Assembly (NCBI GenBank): GCA_015232395.1
Contig: JADFZT010000008.1
Coordinates: 30,099-94,098 of the forward strand
Length of the DNA: 64,000 nucleotides
From: Magnetococcales bacterium
GTDB taxonomy: Bacteria; Pseudomonadota; Magnetococcia; Magnetococcales; JADFZT01
Reading direction: 5' to 3'
The translations under genes were made by a program, and so were the position numbers. Below the pieces are notes generated by a model, which worked only from the letters and a program-made list of their open reading frames with translations, did not search any database and was not told the origin of the DNA. Shown here one piece after another: positions 37,679 to 45,272 of the stretch. Position 1 is the first letter of the stretch. The number at the start of each line of letters is the position of its first letter.

Positions 37679-37951
37679 TCAGCCGCCGCTGGTGGGATCG
37701 GCTACGCGACCCATGAAAAGAATTTGACCATATCGGCGTTCCCGAATCAAAAACAGAAAGGGGTGGTCGGCGCGGAACTGGGGGATGGGCGGTGGGGCCT
37801 CTTCGGGAAGGCAGCCAGCCAAAATCAGCATCGCCGTGGCAGCTGCGGCTTCGGTGCCTTTTTCGTTCACCTCCAGGAAGGTTTTTTGAATCACTTCAGA
37901 GAGATAGAGCTCCCGGTTGCCGCTCATGCCGGAAAGATCCGCCGGGCCATA
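37679..37951 (-). pseudogene. Serpin C-terminal fragment
   Basis: The last 90 codons of a serpin remain. ADLSGMSGNRELYLSEVIQ is followed by the reactive-loop hinge FLEVNEKGTEAAAATA and the signature FRADHPFLFLIRERRYGQILFMGRV, ending in a stop at 37679. Intact serpins are near 400 residues. Here the frame opens directly after an in-frame TGA (37954-37952), and the HD-GYP gene ends only 85 bases further upstream, so some 300 residues are missing. The remnant could still be translated from ATG 37927, but it cannot inhibit proteases. Confidence 0.85.
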
Positions 37952-38036
37952 TCAGATCCGGATCCTCGTCCGGCTTGACCTGAGGGGGATCTCCGGGAAA
38001 ACGGCTCGACTCCATGGTGCGCTCTCGCTCTCAGGC

Positions 38037-39440
38037 TCAGAAAGGGGGTGTCTCTGCGATGGGCTGGCCTTGGGCATCCCGGTTTTGGACCATGTCGATA
38101 AAGGTCTGTAGAAGATTGGGGTCAAACTGCCCCCGCTCTTTCTCCTCGGTGAGAATACGCAAGGCCTTTTCCCGGGGCATTCCCTTGCGGTAAACCCGAT
38201 CTCCGGTCATGGCGTCCCAGGTGTCGGCGATGGCAACGATGCGGGCCAGCAAAGGAATCGCCTCTCCACCCAGTTTGTCCGGATAACCTTTGCCGTCCCA
38301 ACGTTCGTGGTGCCAGGCGGCAATTTCGGCAAACTCCTTAAACCGCTTGAGGGGCTTCATGATGGCGGCGGTATGGTTGGGATGGTGCTGCATGGCCTGG
38401 AACTCTTCGTCGGTGAGTCCGCTGGGCTTGTTGAGAATGGCATCGGGCACCCCGATCTTGCCGAGATCGTGCATGAGCGCCCCTTTTCGCAAAAGCTCCA
38501 GCTTATCATCGGCCAGACCGATATGACGCCCCAAAGCCACCGAATAGCGGGCCACCCGGGAGGCGTGACCAGCGGTATAGGCATCCTTGGTTTCCAGGGC
38601 CTTGATCAGGGAGCGCAACGCCTGTAGATAGGCCTCTTCCTGGGCCTGGATAAGCTGCTGGATGTTTTCGGCCATGTGATCGATGGCCCCCCCCAACCGC
38701 CCCACCTCATCCTGGGGCAGATTGGCGCCTACCCGGCTTTTCAGCTCACCTTCACCAATCTGGCGGGTGATCCGGTCAAACTGCCGGACGTGACGGATCA
38801 GCAGATGATGGATCATCCACCAGAGAAGAGCGGCCATCAACACCCCGTGGATCACCAACATTTGCAGGGTGCTCTCCTCATATTGGTCGTCCATCTTTTT
38901 GATCATGGCAAATGTTTCATCCAGATTAAGCTCCGCCTCGATGCCACCGATCACCCGATCGTCATGGTGCAGAGGAATGAGCACATCCATGGTTCGGGGG
39001 TGGCCTGCCCCGCCGGGATCCCCTGGCTTCGACAGCTCCTCAAAGATCATCGGCTCCCCCGTTTGCAGCAACTCCCCATATTTGCCATCCAGGGGTTTGT
39101 CCGGGTGGGGGCCGGGTTTGGAGTGGGCCAGCACCCGGCCCGAGCCATCGAAGAGATAGATCTTTTCGATGGAAAAATCATAATTGTCCCGGTGATGGAA
39201 GATATGGGGATCCCGAATGATTTTTTCCAATTTTTCCGCCGGAAGTGGTACCGGCAGTCGGCGAATTTCCCGCTCCAATCCCATGAGAAAAACAAGCGCC
39301 TGTTTTTGCACCTGATCCCAAATGGCCCCTTCAATCTGCTCTTCAGAGTTGTACATCAAAAGCAGGGTGTTGGCGGTAGAAAGCACCAGGATGACGGCAA
39401 TGATCTTGATGGTGATGGGGAGGTTGAAAATCGATTTCAT
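38037..39440 (-). CDS. Membrane HD-GYP phosphodiesterase with HAMP
   Basis: The 467-residue protein has a helix at about 10-30, a periplasmic sensor region to about 195, a second helix (about 198-215), HAMP (about 215-265) and an HD-GYP domain. Key residues are visible: HASRVARYS, ALMHDLGKIGVPDAIL (HD pair) and HHERWDGKGYPDKLGGEAIPLLARI (with the GYP). HD-GYP enzymes degrade c-di-GMP. It would counter the GGDEF protein at 3680 in the same cell. The ATG has a weak ribosome site. Confidence 0.93.
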   Translation of the reverse strand: MKSIFNLPITIKIIAVILVLSTANTLLLMYNSEEQIEGAIWDQVQKQALVFLMGLEREIRRLPVPLPAEKLEKIIRDPHIFHHRDNYDFSIEKIYLFDGSGRVLAHSKPGPHPDKPLDGKYGELLQTGEPMIFEELSKPGDPGGAGHPRTMDVLIPLHHDDRVIGGIEAELNLDETFAMIKKMDDQYEESTLQMLVIHGVLMAALLWWMIHHLLIRHVRQFDRITRQIGEGELKSRVGANLPQDEVGRLGGAIDHMAENIQQLIQAQEEAYLQALRSLIKALETKDAYTAGHASRVARYSVALGRHIGLADDKLELLRKGALMHDLGKIGVPDAILNKPSGLTDEEFQAMQHHPNHTAAIMKPLKRFKEFAEIAAWHHERWDGKGYPDKLGGEAIPLLARIVAIADTWDAMTGDRVYRKGMPREKALRILTEEKERGQFDPNLLQTFIDMVQNRDAQGQPIAETPPF

Positions 39441-39546
39441 AAGGGAATATTCTCTAATAGAGCGGCTGATAAGGGGAAATCCATGATTTTGCCCGGATCA
39501 ATCCAGAACAGATCCCCCCACCTGGATAGACCCACTATAAATCCTC

Positions 39547-40449
39547 CTACAAAGATCGCAACCAGAAGGGGCGTAACCGAGTGTCATCGTCTGTTTGACA
39601 CGCTTCGATCTCCGCAAGAAGCCGCTCTCGATCCTTGGGCAGGGTACCGGCCAGGGCCAGGGCGTTGGAGGCGTGATTGGAGCGAAAGATGATTCGTCTC
39701 GGCAGAGTGGTGAGTCCGCTTAAAAGTCTTTTTTGTTCTTCCAGAATAGCGTCATCTTCCTGGACAACAAAGGGGGGATCGAAGCGACTGAGAAACGCCT
39801 CCTTGATAGCGGGGGCCAACATCAATTGCAGGGTCGAAAGATAGTGCACCGGGGCCTTTTCCAGCAGGGTGACAGTGTGGTCGATGTGGGGCTGCCAAAG
39901 CGTTTGCCCCCCCAACCCCAGCACCACCGTGGCGGAAACCTTAAGCCCTGCTTGGGCCGCTTTCTGCAATCCCTCGATCATGCTCTGTTGGTTTGCTCCC
40001 TTGCGGATGATTTTCAGCAAGAGATCATAGCCGCTCTCAATGCCATAATAGAGCAGGGTGAGCTTATTGTTTTTGAGTGTTTCCAGCTCTGAGAGGGATT
40101 TCTTGAGCAGATCCCCCGGGGTAGCATAACAAGAGACCCGGGTGAGCTTGGGGAGCCGTTTTTTCAGATGAACCAAAATTTCCAAAAGATGATCCGTGGG
40201 CAGGCAGAGGGCGTCGCCGTCGGCTAGAAAGACCCGGTGGGCGTGGGGCCATATCTGGGCGGCTTGATCGATATCGGCGAAGGTCGCTGCCAGGGGTTTG
40301 ATGGCAAAACGTTTGCTGTGATACATCGAACAAAAGGTACATTGATTGAAACCACAGCCGATGGTGGCCTGAATGATGAGATTGTCCCCTTCCGAGGGGG
40401 GGCGGTAGAGGGGATCATCATAATCCGGGAAGGGGGGAAAATCGGCCAT
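39547..40449 (-). CDS. Radical SAM protein, GCxxNxCTFC subgroup
   Basis: The 300-residue enzyme has the iron-sulfur motif GCGFNQCTFCSMY (C-x4-C-x2-C), then HRVFLADGDALCLPT, and LLYYGIESGYDLLLKIIRKG, which is the SAM-binding region of Elp3-like radical SAM proteins. This subgroup is widespread and uncharacterised. GGAG nine bases upstream supports the ATG. The next upstream gene on the same strand (DUF1643-like) ends 26 bases before it, so the two are probably one operon. Confidence 0.88.
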   Translation of the reverse strand: MADFPPFPDYDDPLYRPPSEGDNLIIQATIGCGFNQCTFCSMYHSKRFAIKPLAATFADIDQAAQIWPHAHRVFLADGDALCLPTDHLLEILVHLKKRLPKLTRVSCYATPGDLLKKSLSELETLKNNKLTLLYYGIESGYDLLLKIIRKGANQQSMIEGLQKAAQAGLKVSATVVLGLGGQTLWQPHIDHTVTLLEKAPVHYLSTLQLMLAPAIKEAFLSRFDPPFVVQEDDAILEEQKRLLSGLTTLPRRIIFRSNHASNALALAGTLPKDRERLLAEIEACQTDDDTRLRPFWLRSL

Positions 40450-40475
40450 GGATCGGATTCAATCTCCAAAAAGCA

Positions 40476-41198
40476 TCAGGGGGACGACTGATTAAGCTGG
40501 GAGAGAATGGCCGCCAGCCACCCCTCCTTGAGCCTTTGCAACATGGGGCTTGGGTGGGCATAGAGGCGATCATCCCCCGCCACCGCCACGCCGACGGTGG
40601 TAAATCCTTTGAGGGCGGCCAAACAGGGCTCCACCAAAGGCAAAAGCCCCTTATCCCGCCCCCACCCCACCAAAACCGGCGTTTGGCCCGGCGCTCCCAA
40701 AAGCTCCTCACGCTCTTTTTTTCGGGAGACGGAAAAAAGCGTATGGGCTCCCCCTCCCCGCACCTGGGAAAGCTGGCTTACCGTGCGGATCAAGATCGGA
40801 CTCTTGGGCTCCCTCAAGTCCGATAGATTCAACACCCGGGCGTGTTGATACCCCTTGGCCGCCATCAACCGCATCACCTGATACTGGGTGTTGTCCGGAC
40901 GGGTGGGGGTCAATTCCATCTCCACACCGATCTGACTGGGGGAGCGCACCCGCCGGGGTTGATAATCCCGATCCAGGGGGCGGGAGGAGCCGGGATTCAT
41001 CATGATCACCAGAAGATCCGGGGCCAGGGTCATGATGCGGTTCGGCTCCTGGGGGGTACGCTCGTGGGCGATCAACTCCAGCACCGAACGACAGTGGTAG
41101 AGAACCCCCCCCAGGGTCATCTCATAAAAATGGCCGTAAACCCCGAAGCGCAGCTTCAGGTCAGCGGCTTTAAGTGCAATGGGATTGGTCATCCCCAT
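40476..41198 (-). CDS. DUF1643-like protein
   Basis: The core resembles DUF1643: LLVIMMNPGSSRPL, then DNTQYQVMRLMAAKGYQHARVLNLSDLREPKS, and PVLVGWGRDKGLLPL. Such proteins are of unknown function and often lie near mobile or restriction genes, although none is visible here. I chose ATG at 41198; another ATG two codons on and a TTG at 41249 are also open. It precedes the radical SAM gene in one likely operon and is divergent from the gene at 41269. Confidence 0.7.
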   Translation of the reverse strand: MGMTNPIALKAADLKLRFGVYGHFYEMTLGGVLYHCRSVLELIAHERTPQEPNRIMTLAPDLLVIMMNPGSSRPLDRDYQPRRVRSPSQIGVEMELTPTRPDNTQYQVMRLMAAKGYQHARVLNLSDLREPKSPILIRTVSQLSQVRGGGAHTLFSVSRKKEREELLGAPGQTPVLVGWGRDKGLLPLVEPCLAALKGFTTVGVAVAGDDRLYAHPSPMLQRLKEGWLAAILSQLNQSSP

Positions 41199-41268
41199 AT
41201 GCTGGCGATCTGCAAGGGCCGGGGCAAGGGATGCCAACAAATGATCCAAACGGTGATAGAATCATCTG

Positions 41269-42186
41269 GTGTCGGATGACCAGAATGATGTCAGCATGGG
41301 AGGGAAAGAGACCGTGATACCCATCATCTCCGGTGAGTTTCGCCTGAATGGCCAGAAAGATCAAAGCGCCTGGCGTCATCTCCTGATGGTCCTGCTGCCG
41401 GGGCTTGTTTTGATCCTGGCTCTGGGGGAGCGGCTGCCTGTTGCTCCGGGCATGGCCCTGGGGGGAGTCGCTGGGATCTATGTGATCATGCGGGTACGAG
41501 CCATCCGCCAGCGACAATTCCACTGTGGGGCGTGTGGTGAGGGGATGCCGGATAACAGAGAAGGCTATTGCACTCCCTGTGAACGCTACAATGTGGTAGG
41601 CACGCTACCCTTCAAATCGGTGTTGGATCATCGGGAGTGGCAGGTCATCCAGCGTCTCTTCACCGCCAGCATGGTTCTCCTGGTGGTTGGCTCCACGGGG
41701 TTGCTGGCCTGGGCGGGCTGGGGCTATCTGCCCAAACAGTTCAATCCTGGCGATTCCCCCCCAGCCACCCTGCAAATCCTGGTGGAAAATCAGGAAAACA
41801 AACGGGTCATCAAACCCTGGCTGCTGGCAAAAGATTTTACCCAAAGATCGGTGTGGCATTTTTATGCCCAACCGGGGTCGGGAGAGACCACCAGCGAGGG
41901 GATAGGCGAAGGACGTTGGTGGATCAAGCAGGAGAGCAACGGCTCTGTGCATGTGCGGGTGGAGCTGACCACCCATCGACTGGATGCCCCGGGTTATCAT
42001 GAAAGTGAATATCGGCTGACCGGGGATCACCTCGAACCCCTCTATCACAACACCGATGCGGGCATTCCAGCCCTGGTGATGACCCTCCTGACGGTGGGCA
42101 TGCTCTGGGGAGGACCGATCTTTATTCTCACCGGAATCACCATCTGGCTCTATCGATTTTTCCGGCGCTGGGGACAAAAGGGATAG
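41269..42186 (+). CDS. Membrane protein with zinc-ribbon-like loop
   Basis: The 305-residue protein has two helices near residues 35-75, a CGAC...CTPC zinc-ribbon-like pair at about 85-105, another helix near 130-155, a soluble region, and a last helix near 265-295. No family is recognised. The start is GTG at 41269; ATG at 41296 is an alternative. Its neighbours give no clear functional hint. Confidence 0.6.
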   Translation: MSDDQNDVSMGGKETVIPIISGEFRLNGQKDQSAWRHLLMVLLPGLVLILALGERLPVAPGMALGGVAGIYVIMRVRAIRQRQFHCGACGEGMPDNREGYCTPCERYNVVGTLPFKSVLDHREWQVIQRLFTASMVLLVVGSTGLLAWAGWGYLPKQFNPGDSPPATLQILVENQENKRVIKPWLLAKDFTQRSVWHFYAQPGSGETTSEGIGEGRWWIKQESNGSVHVRVELTTHRLDAPGYHESEYRLTGDHLEPLYHNTDAGIPALVMTLLTVGMLWGGPIFILTGITIWLYRFFRRWGQKG

Positions 42187-42281
42187 CCAGTCGGAAGGCA
42201 TTCAGCACACCTCCCCCTCACCAGCAACACCCCAGGGGAATACATCTTGCCTTGGCGGCTGGTTCAGCCTGACATCCGTGG

Positions 42282-42788
42282 CTATGGAGCCTGGGAACCT
42301 GAGGCACTCAAAGGCACCAGCGCCTTGGTGGGTTCCGGTTCATTTGGGTTGGTGGTTTCGGTGTCGTCAGATAGCTTGAACCGCTCGGGAATGATGGGCA
42401 GATCCCCAAAATAGAACACTCCGGTCGCGGCCAAAATCACGGCAACGATGAGGGGAAATGCCACAGAGCGATCCTCCCCTTGATCCGGGGTGACGGATTG
42501 CGGGTGGTCAGGGGAGGATGGGTTGTCTGGGGGGGTGGATTGGCTACCCTTGGCAACCGGGGCTTGGCTGATTCTGCCCCGGGAGCCGGATTGCTGGTAA
42601 TCCTTGAAGGCGTAGGGTTTGGTTTTTCGGAGTTTTTGTTCAAACTGCGACACCGCCGCCTTGGCTTGGGCCAGCCCCTGCCCGGTGGCTTGCCGGAAGA
42701 TCCGGATGGCGATTATTTCACTCCCCTCCAGCAGAGCCTTTTCTATTTCGTAGCGTGGTTTGAGTCCAAGCTTTTCCATCTGGTCCAT
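42282..42788 (-). CDS. Membrane-anchored protein with L7/L12-CTD-like N-terminal motif
   Basis: Residues 12-50 (KALLEGSEIIAIRIFRQATGQGLAQAKAAVSQFEQ) match the small helical pattern shared with the C-terminal domain of ribosomal protein L7/L12, often found in membrane-tethered proteins. A Pro/Ser-rich spacer leads to one helix (VAFPLIVAVILAATGVFYF) and a short tail. The function is unknown. ATG 42788 has GGGGG-type purines upstream. Confidence 0.65.
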   Translation of the reverse strand: MDQMEKLGLKPRYEIEKALLEGSEIIAIRIFRQATGQGLAQAKAAVSQFEQKLRKTKPYAFKDYQQSGSRGRISQAPVAKGSQSTPPDNPSSPDHPQSVTPDQGEDRSVAFPLIVAVILAATGVFYFGDLPIIPERFKLSDDTETTNPNEPEPTKALVPLSASGSQAP

Positions 42789-42852
42789 TCAGCTACCCCC
42801 CATTTGTCAAATTCCCCCCCATTTGACCACATCACCACCCAAGCCCCCAGGC

Positions 42853-43284
42853 TCAATCGCCATCACCGCCATCATCGCCATCATCAAAACCACCCCCCCA
42901 ATCCTCCTCGTCACCGTTATCCCAATCCCCGTCAGGCCTTCCCCTCTTCACCTCATCATCGTTATCCCCATCCCCCGAAAACGCCCCTCCCCCAACCGCC
43001 ATACCCATCCCTACGCCGCCCATCTCCATCAGGTGGTCGCTGTCGTCGCGGTGGTCATGGTCGTGATCCCGTTCCCGGTTGCGGTTGCGGGGATGGTGAC
43101 GCCGGGCTTTGCGGCGTTGGGAGCGTTTGGCCGAAAAAAAAGTCGCTACAAAAAAGAAAATCGCCCCAAAGAAAAAAAAGTTTCGGCCCGATTCGCTCTC
43201 CAGGACAAAATGTTGATAGAGAGAGACCCCCCAAAGCACCAGGATGATCATATAGTTGGAAAAACGACTCGGCTTTTTGGCCAC
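42853..43284 (-). CDS. Small two-helix membrane protein with Asp/Gly/His-rich tail
   Basis: From a GTG at 43284, with GGGGGAGG ten bases upstream, the frame encodes two hydrophobic helices (YMIILVLWGVSLYQHFVL and FFFFGAIFFFVATFF). A basic stretch follows, and then a low-complexity tail rich in Asp, His and Gly ending in repeated GGGFDDGDDGG-like residues. Such tails occur in TPM-type and other membrane proteins. No function is proposed. The longer frame up to 43464 is less likely. Confidence 0.5.
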   Translation of the reverse strand: MAKKPSRFSNYMIILVLWGVSLYQHFVLESESGRNFFFFGAIFFFVATFFSAKRSQRRKARRHHPRNRNRERDHDHDHRDDSDHLMEMGGVGMGMAVGGGAFSGDGDNDDEVKRGRPDGDWDNGDEEDWGGGFDDGDDGGDGD

Positions 43285-43511
43285 GGTCACCACACCTCCC
43301 CCATCTGGTTTACTCCCCTGATCGCATCTTATGGGAAGCTGGACACACCCGCTTTCAACCATACTGTGAGCCTGATTCTCTTGTCCAACGAACTCTCCAG
43401 CGCTCCTGTAGAAACAGTCGGGGGGATTGTCTGGATGGTGGATGACGGGATAGAGTGGCTGCAAAAAGAACCAGGTGACGATTCATCCAGCTGAACGGGG
43501 GCGAAAATTTC

Positions 43512-44132
43512 ATGGCACGATTTGGCAAAAGGGGGTGGGGCTGGCTGCTGGTATTATTGATCGGCCTGGGTGGTTGTGACGATGTTCAACAGGGCACGGC
43601 TCTGAAGGAGGATGCAGTGATTTTGGCATTTGGCGACAGCCTGACATACGGCACCGGTGCGGGGTCCGGGGAGAGCTATCCGGAGATATTGAGCGGACTC
43701 ATCAAACGCCGGGTGGTCTCTTCCGGCATTCCCGGTGAAGAGTCTTGGGAAGGACTCGCCCGGCTGCCGGGGGTGTTGAGCCGCCATGATCCGAAGCTGC
43801 TCATTCTCTGTCACGGGGCCAACGATATCCTCCAAGGACGCCCATGGGAGGAGATCACCGAAAACCTCAACGCCATGATCCAACTCGCCCAGGAGCAAGG
43901 GATTCAGGTCGTTCTCCTGGGTGTCCCCTCCTTCGGCATTCCCCTCTCCACAGCCCCCTTCTATGCCCAGGTGGCCGAAGGGTTTCAAATCCCCCTGGAA
44001 AAAGAGGCCTTCGTCGATATTTTGCTCGACCCCTCCATGAAAACCGACTGGGTCCACCCCAACGCCAAAGGCTATCGGGCCTTGGCTAGGGCGGTGGCCA
44101 AGCTCTTACGCCGTCATGGTCTGATTGTTTGA
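43512..44132 (+). CDS. GDSL/SGNH-family esterase lipoprotein (TesA-like)
   Basis: The 206-residue protein starts with a lipoprotein signal (WGWLLVLLIGLGGC, lipobox LGGC). Block I is AFGDSLTYGTG with the catalytic Ser, block III is CHGANDIL with the Asn, and DWVHPNAKGY holds the Asp/His pair. It is therefore a membrane-anchored SGNH hydrolase like TesA or arylesterase. The natural ester is unknown. It converges with the CNB gene. Confidence 0.92.
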   Translation: MARFGKRGWGWLLVLLIGLGGCDDVQQGTALKEDAVILAFGDSLTYGTGAGSGESYPEILSGLIKRRVVSSGIPGEESWEGLARLPGVLSRHDPKLLILCHGANDILQGRPWEEITENLNAMIQLAQEQGIQVVLLGVPSFGIPLSTAPFYAQVAEGFQIPLEKEAFVDILLDPSMKTDWVHPNAKGYRALARAVAKLLRRHGLIV

Positions 44133-44174
44133 ACTCGAAGGTGGAGAGAGCGGGCCGACAAATCGACTGAGCCC

Positions 44175-44684
44175 TTATAGATCGGCCTCTTCCCGGGCCT
44201 GGTCCGGGGTGTTGGCCCCAGCCATGGCGGCCTGGGTGGCTTTTTGGAGTTGAACCATCTTGAGGAAGGAGCGATTCATGTGGGACAAGCGCCCCAGCAG
44301 GATCTTGATGGTCTGGAGTTGAATCTTCACCTTGAGGTCGGGATCCAGACTCTGATAGGTCTCGTCCGGTAGTTGAAAAAGCACCACCGGCTCCCGAGCG
44401 ATCACATCGGTGGTGCGGGTTTGGTGGGTAAAGAGGGCCACCTCACCAAACACCGCCCCCGGAGTCAACTCCGCCAGAGGCGAGGAAGGGGCACTGGCCT
44501 TGGCGACTTCCGCCTTGCCGCTGATGAGCACATAGAGGGTACGGTCGGTATTGCCCTCATGGATAATGTGGGTATCCGCCACAAACTCCTTCATCAGGCT
44601 GCCAGCGCAGATCTGATCCTTTTCCTCTTCGGTGAACTCCTCAAAAAAATCAATTTCACCCAAGAGTTCCTTCATCTCAGCCAT
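44175..44684 (-). CDS. Cyclic nucleotide-binding domain protein
   Basis: The 169-residue protein has a CNB/CAP-like domain: FFEEFTEEEKDQICAGS, a roll with LYVLISGKAEV, and the phosphate-binding cassette AVFGEVALFTHQTRTTDVIA. A C-terminal helical segment follows, but no winged helix, so it is not a full CRP transcription factor. GGGGGGAG before ATG 44684 fixes the start. It begins five bases after the CULT-domain gene ends on the same strand, indicating a two-gene operon. Confidence 0.85.
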   Translation of the reverse strand: MAEMKELLGEIDFFEEFTEEEKDQICAGSLMKEFVADTHIIHEGNTDRTLYVLISGKAEVAKASAPSSPLAELTPGAVFGEVALFTHQTRTTDVIAREPVVLFQLPDETYQSLDPDLKVKIQLQTIKILLGRLSHMNRSFLKMVQLQKATQAAMAGANTPDQAREEADL

Positions 44685-44689
44685 CGATC

Positions 44690-45247
44690 TTACTCCCCCC
44701 CCGATCCCTCCGGGCTTTTTTTGCCACCACCTCGGCCCATTTGAACGAGCCGAGCCAAAATCAATCCAAAAAAGAGGGTACCCTCCTGCCCGCTGAATCG
44801 CCACCCCAGATGTGTCTGACACTGTCGACACAGGGAAATTTGCCAGAGCGTTCCCCTGAACCACGAAAATTCCCCCGAAAGCTCGCCCACATTCACACAA
44901 CCCGGGGCGCGGGCAAAACAGCCGATGCGAAACACCACGCCGTGGGGATTGAAAAAGGTGTGTTGATGCTTCCCATCCTTTTCGATCCGCTCTTTGAGGG
45001 TGGTGATGGGCTGGAGGCAATCGCGGCAACAGAGGGCTTCCTCCTCCTTGTGCACCTCCTCCTGATCAGGCTCTTCTTGATGGTTCGGATGGCTGGGATC
45101 ACTCCCTCCGATGCGGCGAAGCTGTACACTCTGGGCTTGGGATAAGCGCGACGGGTGGCGGGAGTGGATGGCGCTGGATATAGTAGCTCGGGCGGCAAAC
45201 AGCGGTGGCCGGGCATCTGGTTTGCCGATACGCCAACCATCCCTCAC
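44690..45247 (-). CDS. CULT-domain protein (bacterial cereblon-like)
   Basis: The last 110 residues match the CULT domain that in cereblon binds thalidomide. CCRDC and LCRQCQTHLGW supply the zinc cysteines (CxxC twice), FNPHGVVFRIGCF is a family block, and FSWFRGTLW with HLGWRF gives the aromatic cage. Bacterial stand-alone CULT proteins, such as the Magnetospirillum model, have the same order. The start is unsettled: GTG 45247 is the nearest plausible start and leaves a 65-residue leader that may not be real. The natural ligand is unknown. It forms an operon with the CNB gene. Confidence 0.85.
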   Translation of the reverse strand: MRDGWRIGKPDARPPLFAARATISSAIHSRHPSRLSQAQSVQLRRIGGSDPSHPNHQEEPDQEEVHKEEEALCCRDCLQPITTLKERIEKDGKHQHTFFNPHGVVFRIGCFARAPGCVNVGELSGEFSWFRGTLWQISLCRQCQTHLGWRFSGQEGTLFFGLILARLVQMGRGGGKKSPEGSGGE

Positions 45248-45272
45248 CCCAGCCAACCGGTCAGAGCGGGGC

